Positions 1 through 10,486 are shown, counted from the first letter of the stretch. The stretch is 64,000 bases of DNA from Mycoplasmopsis bovigenitalium (GCF_900660525.1 NZ_LR214970.1:372001-436000), one strand, 5' to 3'. Notes: generated by a model not told the origin, from the sequence alone. Numbers and translations: made by a program.

Positions 1-219
1 TCAAGCAAATTTTTGTTTATCAAAAACTAATGAATTTTCAACATTAACAAAGAATGTCTCTTTTACTTGTTGATTTGCAATTAATAAAGCCAATAAATCT
101 TTATCCATGTTCATAACATCACTATAAACACTTGTTTTTAATAATTTACCATCTTCTGATATATACTTTTCGTTTGTTAAAAGTAATTTAGAAACTATTT
201 CAAAAATGTTATTCTTCAT
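1..219 (-). CDS. mod: Type III methyltransferase Mod, 5' end only (runs off the window)
   Basis: The 72 visible N-terminal residues (MKNNIFEIVSKLLL...) appear identical to the start of the complete mod gene at 24352-26526. The last visible codon is TGA, which is Trp in code 4, so the frame stays open at the window edge rather than stopping. The catalytic DPPY and FxGxG motifs would lie outside the window. It is therefore either a second full mod gene or a truncated duplicate. It diverges from the hsdS cassette at 353, exactly as the second copy does. Confidence 0.8.
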   Translation of the reverse strand: MKNNIFEIVSKLLLTNEKYISEDGKLLKTSVYSDVMNMDKDLLALLIANQQVKETFFVNVENSLVFDKQKFA

Positions 220-420
220 AACTTGCTCCCTTTCTAATTTGTAAAAATGATATGTATATTTATTAATTAATTAAATGATAGCAAAATTTTATTTGCTTTC
301 ATCAGCGTAAGTTAGAAAAGCTAAAAAACATTAAAAATATGCTTTTAGAAAAATGTTTGCAGACAAAAAAACACTGAAACCAGCTATTAGATTCAAGGAA
401 TTTACTAACGCTTGAGAACA
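1..420. repeat. Direct repeat, left copy (partner 26308-26727)
   Basis: By eye, 1-420 matches 26308-26727: the mod 5' end, the mod/hsdS intergenic region and the start of an hsdS cassette. Identity ends inside the hsdS cassette, just after the conserved AWEQ codons, where a different recognition domain follows in each copy. The repeats place the ICE and the res-mod genes inside a duplicated restriction locus. Confidence 0.85.
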
Positions 421-976
421 GAGGAAATTCGAAAATGTATTTTTCAATATTCAAGAAAAAAACAATGGCACATTTGATATTAAAAAATATATTTCGGTAG
501 CAACCAATACTTTTAAGACAGATTTGAAAATTGATAATATCAAAACTATTGCAGGTTATAGCATATTTAGAGTTGGCGACATTGCATATGAAGGCCACAC
601 TAATAAAGAGTTTCCATTCGGCAGATTTGTACAAAATACTTTAAAAAATGGCATTATTTCTAATATTTTTACAGTTTTTAGACCTAAGATTGAATTTTCG
701 TTGAATTTTTCAAAATATTGAGCAAATAGTAATAATGTAATGCTTGCGGCATTAAAAAGAAGTTCAAAATCAGGAATAATGATGAATTCTTTGGATATAG
801 AAATAATTAATAAAGAGATTATTAAGCTGCCAGAACTCAAAGAACAAAAAAGAGTAGGTAGTTTATTATCAAATATCGACTCCCTAATCACCCTTCATCA
901 GCGTAAGCATTATTATTGATTTTTTTCATTTTTTATACATAAAAAAGTATTTATTTATATGGGTGTAGAAAGGTAA
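353..976 (+). CDS. hsdS: Half-length HsdS specificity cassette (one target recognition domain)
   Basis: This 207-residue ORF starts MFADKKTLKPAIRFKEFTNA, the conserved central linker of type I HsdS subunits. It continues through one recognition domain (FENVFFNIQEK...) and ends in SLITLHQRK followed by a nonhomologous tail. Functional HsdS has two such domains (about 370-400 residues here), so this is half a subunit. The upstream copy of the linker reads GAAAAATG where an intact gene has GAAAAGATG, which breaks the frame before the ATG. No convincing ribosome site precedes it. It is probably a silent donor cassette. The same domain recurs near 27.34, 32.66 and 35.44 kb. Confidence 0.75.
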
Positions 977-977
977 A

Positions 978-1022
978 ATGAAAAAATCAGAAATACTTTT
1001 ATATAAATATTTGAACCTGTAA
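978..1022 (+). pseudogene. Truncated 5' end of the tyrosine recombinase gene
   Basis: The first 11 codons (MKKSEILLYKY) and about 35 bp of gene DNA match the intact recombinase gene at 28464. Homology stops at 1012/1013 and an in-frame stop follows three codons later. The break marks a rearrangement or insertion junction at the left side of the ICE. Confidence 0.75.
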
Positions 1023-1181
1023 AATTTAAGTGTGTTATGCAAGCAAGCGTGCTTGCATTTTTTAATATCAAAAAGGATAAAAAAAGAACCCGAACTTCGG
1101 GTTCCAAAATTGCTTGCTAATATACAACAAAATTATAACCCAAAAATTCAAAAATAAAAATTTTAAATAAAAGGAGGTTAA
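1013..1181. other. Left junction region of the ICE, noncoding
   Basis: Unrelated sequence begins at 1013. Positions 1013-1080 resemble, in inverted orientation, the terminator region downstream of the KilA-N gene (about 40640-40702). A second perfect hairpin, GAACCCG/CGGGTTC, lies at 1086-1104 without a strong T-run. The AAGGAGG at 1171-1177 is the ribosome site of the first ICE gene. The exact ICE left end cannot be fixed from sequence alone. Confidence 0.5.
1037..1063 (+). terminator. Intrinsic terminator-like hairpin
   Basis: A 9-bp perfect stem, ATGCAAGCA/TGCTTGCAT, is followed by a run of T. A near-identical hairpin terminates the KilA-N gene on the - strand at about 40654-40681. Confidence 0.6.
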
Positions 1182-1990
1182 ATGAGCGCAATTGATAATA
1201 TACAAATTGAAAACGAATATTTAAATTCATTAACCTCCGGAGAATTAAGAAATTTTTGATTTGAAGAAAAATTTAAAAAATTGTATAGAGAGAGAAAATA
1301 TGCAAAATTAAATTTTCAAGGGTTAAAACTAATTTCAAATACAAAATTGAAATTATCACAAGAACTTGTTAAAGTTTTATTAGGTAAAAAAATTGCGGTT
1401 GAAATTCTAGCAATTTTAAAAGCACTAGGCGGAGTAAAAAAATGAATATCACTAACTAAACTTTTTAAGTACGGCTTAAAAAAATCTAGTGTTTATTCAG
1501 TTATAAAATTCCTAATCGAAAATGGACTAATTTTATACTGTAATCAAATGTTAAAATAGCGCCACGGGTTGTCGATTCTAGAAGCAAAAAAACATTAATA
1601 ATTTCGGGCAAAAAATGCTGATTTATATTTTTGCTTTATGGCTTAAGTGTCGTTAAAATTTTTCGCATTTTAAATTGAAAAGCTAAGGCTGAAAAATTAG
1701 CGAAAAAAGACGCTATTTGTAATTACCATAATCGCTTGTATAAAAGAGAGTGTGGATGTGGCAAAAAAGTTATTATCCAGAACAAATATTTTGCAGGCGA
1801 GAATAGACATTTCATTTATTCTTGTTTTAAAAAACTAACCTACATTTTTGATAAAGAAATGAAAGATGTTTTTAAAACTGTTAAATCTTGAAAATGATTT
1901 GCTAATGGTAGAAATTATTACTTTGATGCTCGGGGCAAATTCTGCTTTGAATTTAAAAGTGAGAGATATCTTCTGTTAAATATTTTTTAG
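1182..1990 (+). pseudogene. ICE hypothetical protein with a -1 frameshift
   Basis: An excellent ribosome site (AAGGAGG) precedes ATG 1182. The first frame runs 125 residues to TAG at 1557. Adding one A to the AAAA tract just before that stop joins it to a second open frame (from about 1550) that reads to TAG 1988-1990, giving about 269 residues. The first half has a short helical region (LTKLFKYGLKKSSVYSVIKF) that could be a winged helix. The second half has a CxC...C pattern (RECGCGKK...YSCFKK) suggesting metal binding. I do not recognise the family. It is the first gene of the ICE, where mycoplasma ICEs usually carry a poorly conserved small gene. The shift may be real or a homopolymer error. 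Confidence 0.55.
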
Positions 1991-2003
1991 AGTTAATAAA
2001 CTA

Positions 2004-2066
2004 AGCACTGCATCGAGGAATGAGGGTGCAAATAAATTAAGTGGTGTACCTTGATTCCTCGGTGCT
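2004..2066. repeat. Interrupted inverted repeat upstream of the relaxase; the rest of 1991-2287 is noncoding
   Basis: Arms AGCAC (2004-2008) and CGAGGAAT (2014-2021) pair with ATTCCTCG (2054-2061) and GTGCT (2062-2066), with a 5-base bulge and a 32-base loop. No T-run follows, so it is not a simple terminator. It lies about 220 bp upstream of the relaxase gene, a common position for a transfer origin or a structured RNA. I see no convincing ORF in the interval. Confidence 0.5.
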
Positions 2067-2287
2067 AGTTATGAACTTAACCTAATAATTTACTTTAAGC
2101 AAGTAAATATTTTTGCTATTAAATTTTTGAAAAAAATGAAATTTAATAGTTGGTTGGAAATAGACTTAGTCCAGAATTAGCAACATAAATAAACTGTAGA
2201 GGAAACTAATATATGTATATAAAGAAAACTACCTTTAACTCTTATATTGAATGATAAATAATGCTTAATTTTAAATTTAAGTAAAGT

Positions 2288-3568
2288 ATGGCAAAAATTT
2301 ATTCTCATATCGAGTTTGCAAAGCGTGGTTTTTCAAAAAGAATAATGTCTGGACAAAAAGAACCGCACAATTTTGAATTTTATAAATCGGGCAAGCATTT
2401 GGATTACATAGCGAGAAAAAGTGCGGTATGGGTGCAAGATGACGCAATGGATAAAAATACCTTAAAAGCGGAATTTAAGCATAGTGGACTAAGTATGCAA
2501 GAGTGAATAAACTCGCGTACTGCAGAAAAAATGAAGAGCGAGAAAAGTGGAGTATATAAACTTTTTGGTAATGGTGAAGATATAGATATTAAAGAAGAAA
2601 AAGAATTATTATCAAATCTATCGAATAAACAAGTCGTTTGAGAAATGATTATTAACCCGGGCGACTTAGGAATAGAGAATTTTTTAGTAGATAAATTTGA
2701 ATGAAATGATTTGCTGACTAAAAACTTGAAAAAACTTTTAAAAGCAAACAAATTGGATGCTGAAAATATAACGGGACACTGGGCTATGCACGCAAACACT
2801 GAATATCCGCATATCCATTTAAGTTTTTGAGAAACTAACCCACAAATATTAAATGCAAATGGCAAATTAACTTATAAAAGCAAGGGAGTATTTAATAAAA
2901 AAACCTTAGATAACTTTAATGAAGTAATGGCTAATGAAATTACGTTTAATAAGCAATATCAAGAACTAAATATTTTTAAATCTTCAATTTGAGAAAAAAG
3001 AAAGAATATTCGTCAATTGACACAAATTGCTTTTGAGTCAGATGAAAAACTGTTAAATGATGTGCTAAATATTAAAAACTCATTACTTGGCGCAAGAAAT
3101 AAAACATATTCAAAAACATCGGATGACGTTAAAAAATCGATTTGAAATGTATTTGAATATGTACTAGAAAATAATCAAAAATTCAGAGAAGAATATTCTG
3201 AATATCAAAATGAAATCCAAAAACTAAAAGAAAAAGATTTAGGAACTCAATTTAACAATAGATTACAAAAAGAATTTATTGAAAAAGAAAGCAAAGAATT
3301 TGAAAGTCAAATTGGTAATGCAATTATTAAACTATGTATTGATGATGAAATTGATGAGCAATATGATTCACAAAATCTATTAGGTAATTATTCTGAATAT
3401 AAATCAAGACAAAGCAATTATCAGTCCAAATCAGATGCAAGCATAAATAAGAAAATCGATTGACAGTGAATTATTAAAAAATGGGAGTGAGAAGCAAACG
3501 GAGTGCATTTTAAAAACAAAATAGAAGCAATAAAAAAATATCGCACAAATATAGTTGCTAAAAGGTAA
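2288..3568 (+). CDS. ICE relaxase (HUH endonuclease, Mob type)
   Basis: This 426-residue protein would nick one strand at the transfer origin and pilot it during conjugation. The HUH metal-binding signature is visible at about residues 164-178: GHWAMHA followed by YPHIHLSFW, giving His-X-His after an upstream His. A Tyr-rich N-terminal part and a charged helical C-terminal half follow. The ribosome site is weak (AAGTAAAGT). The gene is the second ICE gene and directly precedes a small ORF and the coupling ATPase, the usual relaxase/coupling-protein neighbourhood. Trp is coded by both TGA and TGG. The relaxase role rests on the motif; the nick site is not identified. Confidence 0.8.
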
Positions 3569-3574
3569 AAAAAT

Positions 3575-3889
3575 ATGGATAAAAATTTAACAAAAACAAT
3601 TGAGAGTGGAGTTTGAATTAATTTACATATTAAAGATATTAATTTAATCAAAAGCGATTTAGATAATATTAAAAATCAATTTATTAATCTGTGTAAAGTC
3701 AATAAATTTACTTATGAAAACCTAAACATAACAAAACTAAAATCAAAAGTTAATATCTCAATGAAAGTTGATGATGTTAAATATGCTTTACAGTTGGCTT
3801 TATTTTTAGAAAAGAGGCTAGCAAATAAAAAAATAGATATTCAACAATACGTTGTTCAGAAATGGGCTTTAAATGAAAAAACAAAGTAA
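3575..3889 (+). CDS. ICE hypothetical protein, 104 residues
   Basis: It starts 6 bases after the relaxase stop, and its 3' end overlaps the coupling ATPase start (ATG 3873) by 17 bases, so the three genes are translationally linked. It is Lys-rich and soluble, with no membrane segment or recognised motif. From its place between relaxase and coupling protein it could be a relaxosome accessory protein, which is only an inference. Confidence 0.6.
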
Positions 3890-5978
3890 ATTATTTGTTT
3901 TAAGTAAATATGTTTTTTGTTTAGTGATATTGCCGCCATTTTTATTTATGGTGCTTGGATTATTAGGTCAATTATATTTTTACAAATTCACAATCTTAAA
4001 GAATTGATTTAATGGTTCACGAAATGCTTTAAATGATATTTTTGCTTTTTATAAAAGGGGAAATAATTATTGATTTGTTTTATTAATAATTGTTGTCTGT
4101 TTAATACTTTTAGCGGTATTTGAATATAAAAATATACTTGAAAAATTTTCTAAAAAAACTAAAGATGAATCAGCATTCTTGTGAAATGAAAACACAAAAG
4201 AGGGTTCAATTAAAAACTTAAAAAAAGAATTTGCAAATAATGATGAACCGGGATTTGCCATTGGTCATATTAAAAAGCACGGTACATTAGTTAATCATAC
4301 TGATGCACATATGATTTTGTTAGGTATTGCGGGTTCAGGGAAAACTTGAAGAATTCTTTTCGAAAATATAAGACGCAACGCTTCATTAAGTAGTGCCAAA
4401 AAACCGCATATGGTTATAACCGATCCAAAAGGTGAATTATTAAAAGCAACAGGAACTATTTTAAAAGATAATGGATACAATATAAGGTTATTTGATTTTG
4501 ATAATTCACATAATTCAGTAAGGTGAAATCCTCTTAAAAAAGTTTGAGATTGTTTGCATAAAGGCAGAGAATTAAATGATGAAGATTATTCAGATGCAAT
4601 TGTCGCTATAAATGATATTGTAGAAAACTTGCCAAATGCACAAGAAAAAAATTCATATTGAGTAGCACAGGCAAAAAACTGTATTAAGGTTATTTTAAAA
4701 TTTATGGCGTTTTATTCAACTGTTAACCCAGAATTTACCTTAGATTTCTTTACTATGAAAAATGCTTATAGTTTTACCTCAATCGATATGTTTGTAAATG
4801 GTGCTTGAAGAGAGGAAGTTAAAAAATATCAGTTAGTTAATAAATTTTGAAATGAACTTTTTACTGAAATTGATGGATTAGCAACCGTAGTTCAAGAAAC
4901 ATTATCTGGATATTTATCAAATGCACAAAACGCATTAATTCTATTTCAAACTAGCCCAGTTATTCAAAGTATTACATCACAAAATAATATTGACTTTATC
5001 GAAATGTTTAATAGCGAAAAACCGTTTGCGATATTTATTAAATTCCCAGATCATAAAAGAGCAAATTCATTTTTGATACCAATATTAATTTCTCAAATAT
5101 ATGAACAAGCAATAACAAAAGCAAATAGTAATGAAACTTTATCACTTGATAGAACGTTATTAATGATATTTGAAGAATTTGCTTCAATTGAAAAACTAAA
5201 AGATATTGGCGACTGAATGGCAATATCAAGGTCTAGAAAAATATTCTTTGCTTTATCGCTGCAAGACTATGCGCAATTAGATAAATACAATACGGGTGCT
5301 TCTGAAAATAAATTAATTAAATCACAAGCCCGTTTAACTGTATTTTTAGAAACTAACAACCAAGAAACACTTAAAGAGATAAGTGAAATGATTGGTGAAA
5401 ATAAAGTAGAGAAAAAATCAACTACATCAAACGATAAAGGGACAAGTACAACGATAGCAGAGCAAAATGAACGTATTTTTAGTATTAGTGATTTGAAATT
5501 CAAATCTAAATTAGATGCTTTAGTTCTATCAGGTGGTTATAAACCGATTCTAATTAAGCCATTATTTGCATTTAATTATATGAATATTGATAAGTCATAT
5601 ATTCATAATGAACCAATTGGCAATGCTTCAAGTAAATATGTATTTGATTTTAAGAAAATGAAAAAAATTGCCCTTGGTGTAAATAATCAAATTGAAAAGC
5701 AGGAAGAGCAGAACTTAAAGGAAATTAATATACAACCAAAAAATGAAGATAAGTTGGCAAATAATGAAAATAATTCACTACAAAAATTCCGCCAAAAAAC
5801 CAAACAGATTAGTTCGCAAAACCCAGAAGAAATTTATCAAAAAATTAATGATACATTTACAAAATGAAAATTGTCGCAAGAAGAAAGAGCGCAAGTAGCA
5901 AATATTATAAATACTGTGCCAAACAAAAAAGAACAAATACAAGAAATAGCAAAAATAATAAATAAGGAAAATGAATAA
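3873..5978 (+). CDS. traG: Type IV coupling ATPase, VirD4/TraG family
   Basis: This 701-residue membrane ATPase links the relaxosome to the conjugation channel. Two N-terminal membrane segments (about residues 8-45 and 70-90) are followed by the Walker A GIAGSGKT at about 152-159, the phrase VITDPKGELL typical of VirD4/TraG proteins, and a Walker B-like LLMIFEEFAS near 430. The C-terminal 120 residues are charged and Gln/Lys-rich. This corresponds to CDS5 (TraG) of described mycoplasma ICEs. It overlaps its upstream neighbour, and the next ORF starts within its stop codon (TAATG). Confidence 0.9.
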
Positions 5979-6100
5979 TGAAAACGATAGTTTGAGATTT
6001 ATTCAATAAATTTACTAAAAACCTCGATGCACAAAAACAATTATTAATTAGGCGACTCAGTGTGAATTGCATTAATAAGAATATTGATAAAAAGGAGTAA
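5978..6100 (+). CDS. Small ICE ORF, 40 residues
   Basis: It starts in the TAATG overlap with the coupling ATPase stop and ends inside AAAAAGGAG, which is the ribosome site of the next gene. The spacing suggests a real coupled small gene. Its product (MKTIVWDLFNKFTKN...) is basic and has no recognised domain. Confidence 0.45.
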
Positions 6101-6102
6101 AA

Positions 6103-6349
6103 ATGGCAGAACAAAAACACAATTAAATAAAAAAGCAGCGGAATATAACCAAAAACTAAAAGAAAAATATTTACAAGACTTAAAAGAAAGATATCAAAAA
6201 TTAGGTCTAACAAAAGATAGCATTTTAATTTTTAACAAAAAATAAAAGAAAACACAAGTGCAAAAAGTAATAGACAAAAACTTGATGAACAAATCCAAAA
6301 ACTTAATGAAGCAATCAAAAAAGCAAATAAAAACAAAAACCGAAGATAA
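6103..6349 (+). pseudogene. Small helical ICE protein interrupted by two apparent single-A deletions
   Basis: ATG 6103 follows a strong AAGGAG site. The frame stops after 7 codons, but one extra A in the A5 tract near 6114-6118 opens MAEQKTQLNKKAAEYNQKLK..., and one extra A in the A-run near 6236-6241 extends it to TAA 6347-6349. The result is an 83-residue Lys/Gln-rich probable coiled coil. Two independent homopolymer breaks in one short gene suggest either decay or sequencing error. Confidence 0.5.
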
Positions 6350-6392
6350 CTTATTTGCTAATCAAGATTCTGAGTTTAAAAAAGGAGAAGTA

Positions 6393-7577
6393 ATGAACAA
6401 AATTTATACTTACGGAATTATTGAAGATACAATCAAACCACAAATATATTGAGAAGATTTTTGAAATAATGATTTCCACTATATAGCAGAGAAAGAAGAT
6501 ACTGATTGATATATTGACAATAAAGCCAAAATTGACAGTGAATATTTTGTATTTAAATTTGGCAAAATAAACAGTAGAGATTATTATTATGTATACAAAA
6601 CTGAAAATAATGGTGTAGATATTCGCCAAGATAAATATGGGGATTATCAAACATATAGTGGCGTATATGCGCTTAAAAAAAGTGATTTTGATAATGATTT
6701 TGAACAAGCATACTCTTTTGCGAAACAGGAAATGAATTATTTAAATGAACTAAAAGATAGTTATTTTAATGAAATTCGATTTAGGGCTTATGAATATGAT
6801 CAAGAAAAGCAGAAATATGTGGAAACTAAAGATTATTTTGAAAATAAATTAATTCAAGCGCACGATTTAGAAGAAATAATGCAAGAAAAAGATTTAACTT
6901 TAAAAGAAAAACTAATAAAGATCGCACGCGACGAAAACATATTAAATTGGAACAAACTAGATGAATATGATTTTTTACAAGATCCAAACAGCATTGTAAT
7001 GAGTGAAAAAGCACTTTTAGAATTACCGCAAGAACTACATCCATTCATTGATAAAGGGCTGAGCGAGAGAGAAAAAGAGTTAAACCAAGAAGCAAAATCC
7101 GAAAAAGAACCATTAAATTCACAGGATTATTGGGTAGTTGAATTTAATGAGGCGTTCCCAGAGGGTGGGGTAAAAGATTATAAGGGAGAGGTTATTACAC
7201 AAGAACTTGTTGATGAACTTAAAAAACTTGATGAAAGAATATGTAAATCAAAACCCGTGTGGGCAAAAGAAGAACAAGACGGAAAAATAACCTTACTTGA
7301 GATACCATATTTTAAATTCTATTTTGACCATATTGTAGATGGAGAGGTAATAGATCGTGGTTACAAAATACTTATAGGCGATGGAAATGAATTAAACAAG
7401 CACGATTTTCAGTTCTTATATGAGCAAGTAAATAAAGAATACATTACAGAAAATAACCAAGAAGCAAAATCCGAAAAAGAACCAGAACAACAAATCGAGC
7501 AACAAGTTAAAAAACAAGTTAAATGTTGCGTATGTAATGGTTGAAAGTTCTGGATTACAAATAGAGGAATTGCTTAG
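6393..7577 (+). CDS. ICE hypothetical cytoplasmic protein, 394 residues
   Basis: The start is chosen at ATG 6393 because AAAGGAGAAG lies just upstream. The protein is acidic, Tyr-rich and soluble. It carries the phrase NQEAKSEKEP twice, around a roughly 115-residue segment (DYWVVEFNEAFPEGG...) that looks like a separate globular domain. It ends with a Cys-rich CCVCNG tail. I do not recognise the family. Position within the transfer operon suggests an ICE-conserved accessory function. Confidence 0.6.
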
Positions 7578-7731
7578 TGATTTGTCGGCATTTTTAAAGC
7601 AAATAATTGAGCAAAGCAAGATTAATAAAAAGTATTTACTGGCAAATGATAAGCAAAGCGAATTAGAAAAAGAAATTGATGAACTACTAAATGATGTAGC
7701 AAACTTACAAGGAGTTAATAGTAATAACTAA
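7537..7731 (+). CDS. Small acidic ICE protein, 64 residues
   Basis: It overlaps the end of the upstream gene by 41 bases in another frame. The sequence is a Leu/Glu/Lys heptad-like helix (LEKEIDELLNDVANLQ), likely a short coiled coil. No ribosome site stands out, so translation would depend on coupling. Confidence 0.45.
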   Translation: MVESSGLQIEELLSDLSAFLKQIIEQSKINKKYLLANDKQSELEKEIDELLNDVANLQGVNSNN

Positions 7732-7746
7732 TAAATAAAGGAAAAA

Positions 7747-7947
7747 ATGAAGAGCGATAAACAAAAAACGTTTTATAGAATTCGGGGAAGGAAAGGTAAA
7801 TATACTAAGCCCTTAGGAGCAACGAAAAATTGAGACGTGGCGGTTCAATGAGTTGTAGAAATAGCGGCAAAGAATAAATGGGATATAATAGAAATAGAAA
7901 GATGTAAAGTAATAAAAACTTTTAGGGTAAAAAATGAAAAAAATTAA
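7747..7947 (+). CDS. Small basic ICE protein, 66 residues
   Basis: ATG 7747 follows AAATAAAGGAAAA. The frame contains two TGA-coded Trp and ends 13 bases inside the next gene, so it is coupled to the lipoprotein. The product (MKSDKQKTFYRIRGRKGKYT...) is strongly basic at the N-terminus, compatible with nucleic-acid binding, but no named domain is evident. Confidence 0.5.
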
Positions 7948-9445
7948 ATTGTTAAGTGTAGCACCATTAGCATTATTGCCATTATGTGCGACAAGTTGTA
8001 ATATTTATCAATTGTTTGTTGATAAGCAAAACAGAGGGAAAGTTGGATCTGGTAAAAATGGAGCGATTATATTACCGGATGATGGAAGCAATCAAGGAAG
8101 CAGTGGGCAAAATAAACCCACTGAAGAAGTTGATAAAACAAAAGTATTTGAATATAATGGACTTAAATTTAAGTTAAATAAAGAAGATGATTTTGATAAA
8201 AATGAAGTGTTCTATGCTAATGATGTGTTAGAAAATGATTCACAAAAAATAAAAGAGAAAATCCCGAAAATTAAAGATTATTGAGTGGAAGAAATAGCAG
8301 TTCAAGGAGTACCTAATATAAGTTATATTTCGCGTTATATCAGAAATATTGATTTAATAAAACGCTATAAATTATCTGATAAAGAGCAAACAATAGCAAG
8401 TGAAGAGCAACTTAAAGTACTTGTTAAAAAACTTAAAGGAATATTAGAGGTTGAATCAGATGTAGAAGCAACTGAAAGAAACTCAAGCGATATTGCTTTT
8501 AAAATACTTAACAAAGAATATTTAAAAGTTTATTTAAATTATTATAAAACTAAATTATGGCTTGACTGAAAAACACTAGATAAACGTAATGCGGGGCATT
8601 TATTAGGAGAGAATTGACCCGAACATCAGTATGATTCATATTACCCTACATCACCACTTGAAAAAGATAAAAATAGACAATTAATTTTTATGGAAAATGG
8701 CATTTATTATAATGGATACAATTTGCGTTGAAAATTAGATAGAGAGTATTCAACTGAATCAACTTTTAGTGAAAAGAACAAAGATTTGCTTTTCTCAAAA
8801 TTGTTTTATGAGCAAGATCCGGCTTTTAAGGTTGAGTATAGCAGAAACCCTAAAGAGGGAGAACCTGGTTCAAAATCAAATCCGATACCTAAATTAGGAA
8901 TGGATTTCATCGATTACTTTATTATGGGTAATGCAAAGTCAGTGTTAATGCAAAGTGTGCAATATAACTTATTAAAAGCATATTTAAATTATTTAGATAT
9001 GATGCTTAATGATGTTAAAGACGAAAGCAAAACCATTAAAGAACAACTAATTGCCAAATATGATGTGATTAGAAAGTATGGCGAAGCATTACTTGAATAT
9101 CTTAAATTAGAGCATATTATGGGCTTAACGATTGATGAGCAATTATTTGTGTTCCCCGGCACTGATAAAGGCGATTTTAGAGATACTTATGTATGAGCAT
9201 ACAACCAATATGAGCAAGTAATTTTACCACTTACAAAATATCTTGAAAAAGCATCGCTAAATGAAGCACTAGATACCTTTTCGAATAGCAACCCGAATAT
9301 CGAATACTATAAAGTTATATGAAAAAATATAGAACAAATAGATGGAATAAAAAGTCCTGCTTTAATGGATAAAAGTTATTCTGAATCTAAGTTAGATAGA
9401 GTACTAGATAAATTTAAACCTTATGGTTGAAAATATAAAAAATAG
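7934..9445 (+). CDS. ICE-encoded surface lipoprotein
   Basis: This 503-residue protein has a lipoprotein signal: Lys-rich start, hydrophobic core, and lipobox ATSC with Cys near residue 22. A low-complexity Gly/Ser/Asn linker (about 35-60) follows, then a large hydrophilic domain. Mycoplasma ICEs carry one such lipoprotein (CDS14), implicated in donor-recipient contact. The gene overlaps its upstream neighbour by 14 bases and is followed by a strong terminator. Trp is coded largely by TGA. Confidence 0.75.
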
Positions 9446-9455
9446 AATTAAAAAT

Positions 9456-9500
9456 CCGCCACTTATTACTCCCTTAGGAGTAATTGGTGGCATTTTTTTT
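9456..9500 (+). terminator. Intrinsic terminator after the ICE lipoprotein gene
   Basis: A GC-containing stem with outer arms GCCAC (9458-9462) and GTGGC (9487-9491) and inner arms TTACTCC/GGAGTAA is followed by eight T. It separates the relaxase/TraG part of the ICE from the channel genes. Confidence 0.8.
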
Positions 9501-9508
9501 GGAGTTAA

Positions 9509-9736
9509 ATGAGTAAAGAAACAAATTATTTAATAACCGCTTGTTTATTTCTGGGGGTTATTGGAATAATAAAACTTATATCATTATTAAAAAATTATCG
9601 TGATTGTTTTGCACGTGATATACAGATAAAAGAAAAAGCAAGAAATCAAAAACCAGAATGAAAAATTATCTTATCGACAACAATATTAAGCATATTTGGA
9701 CTTTGAGTAATTATTAGTTTTTGATTAGTAAATTAG
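9509..9736 (+). CDS. Small ICE membrane protein, 75 residues
   Basis: GGAG lies 8 bases before ATG 9509. Two hydrophobic segments (about residues 7-24 and 53-73) flank a basic loop. It opens the channel-gene operon just after the terminator and is followed by AGGAGG for the SSB gene. The family is not recognised; a mating-channel component is possible. Confidence 0.6.
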
Positions 9737-9744
9737 GAGGAAAA

Positions 9745-10167
9745 ATGAATAAAGTATTACTAACTGGTCGCATTGCTAGCGACACATTAAAGGAACATAG
9801 AAAAGAAAATAGTTTATGAGTGAGATTTAACTTAGCGGTTATTGATCAAGGAATAAATAAAGTTAAATTTATTGATATTAATTTATTTAACAAGGTTGCC
9901 GAAAACTATTTGAAATACTGTAAAAAAGGAGATTTAATCGAAGTTATTGGCAAAATTGATACGTCATATTATATTGCCAAAGATACGCAGAAAAAGAAAT
10001 ATAAATTAGATGTAATTGGTCAACAAATAACCTTTTTGGCAAAAAGTCATAAACAAAAAGAAAATAAAGAAACAAGTGAAAACAATGAAACTCAAGAAAG
10101 TGAATATGTTTTCCCGATTGATAAAGAAGAATTAAATGTAAATATATTTGGAGAAGAAAATGAATAA
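9745..10167 (+). CDS. ssb: Single-stranded DNA-binding protein (ICE copy)
   Basis: This 140-residue protein has the OB-fold pattern of SSB: MNKVLLTGRIASDTLKEH, then FNLAVIDQG...KFIDINLFNKVAENYLKYCKKGDLIEVIGKI. A low-complexity tail ends NIFGEENE, whereas housekeeping SSBs usually end DDDxPF. It has a good AGGAGG site. SSBs are common on conjugative elements, where they coat the transferred strand. The tail overlaps the start of the next gene. Confidence 0.85.
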
Positions 10168-10486
10168 ATTTGCAAATTTTATGTTAGACACTAATGCTGG
10201 TGCAGAAAATATCAAATCGAATTTAGAATCGATTGCAAATACAGTACAACAATACATAAATATTATTTTAGGTGCATTTGCCGGCATATTAACTATTGTT
10301 ATTATCATAATTACTGCAATTAGTTTTTTTAAAGCGGGAAAAACGGATAATGAAGAAGTTAGACAAACACAAATCAAAAGAATTAAGTGAGTTGGGATAT
10401 TTCTTATAGCGGTAATTATATTATGAGCGCTTAGTCCATTATTAATGACTATGATTAGAAACTTTGCAGAAATTAAGGCGTCGTAA
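10160..10486 (+). CDS. Small two-helix membrane protein, possibly pilin/VirB2-like
   Basis: ATG 10160 is preferred because GGAGAAG precedes it. The 108-residue product has two hydrophobic helices (about residues 35-58 and 76-97) around a charged loop, the topology of VirB2/TrbC-type channel subunits. It lies immediately upstream of a VirB6/TrbL-like gene. Membership in VirB2 is inferred from topology and order only. Confidence 0.55.

Noticed and set aside
5978-6244. Two or three separate tiny genes after traG
   Set aside because: From 6103 on, the pieces join into one continuous helical protein if two A-runs are one base longer, which is the simpler reading.
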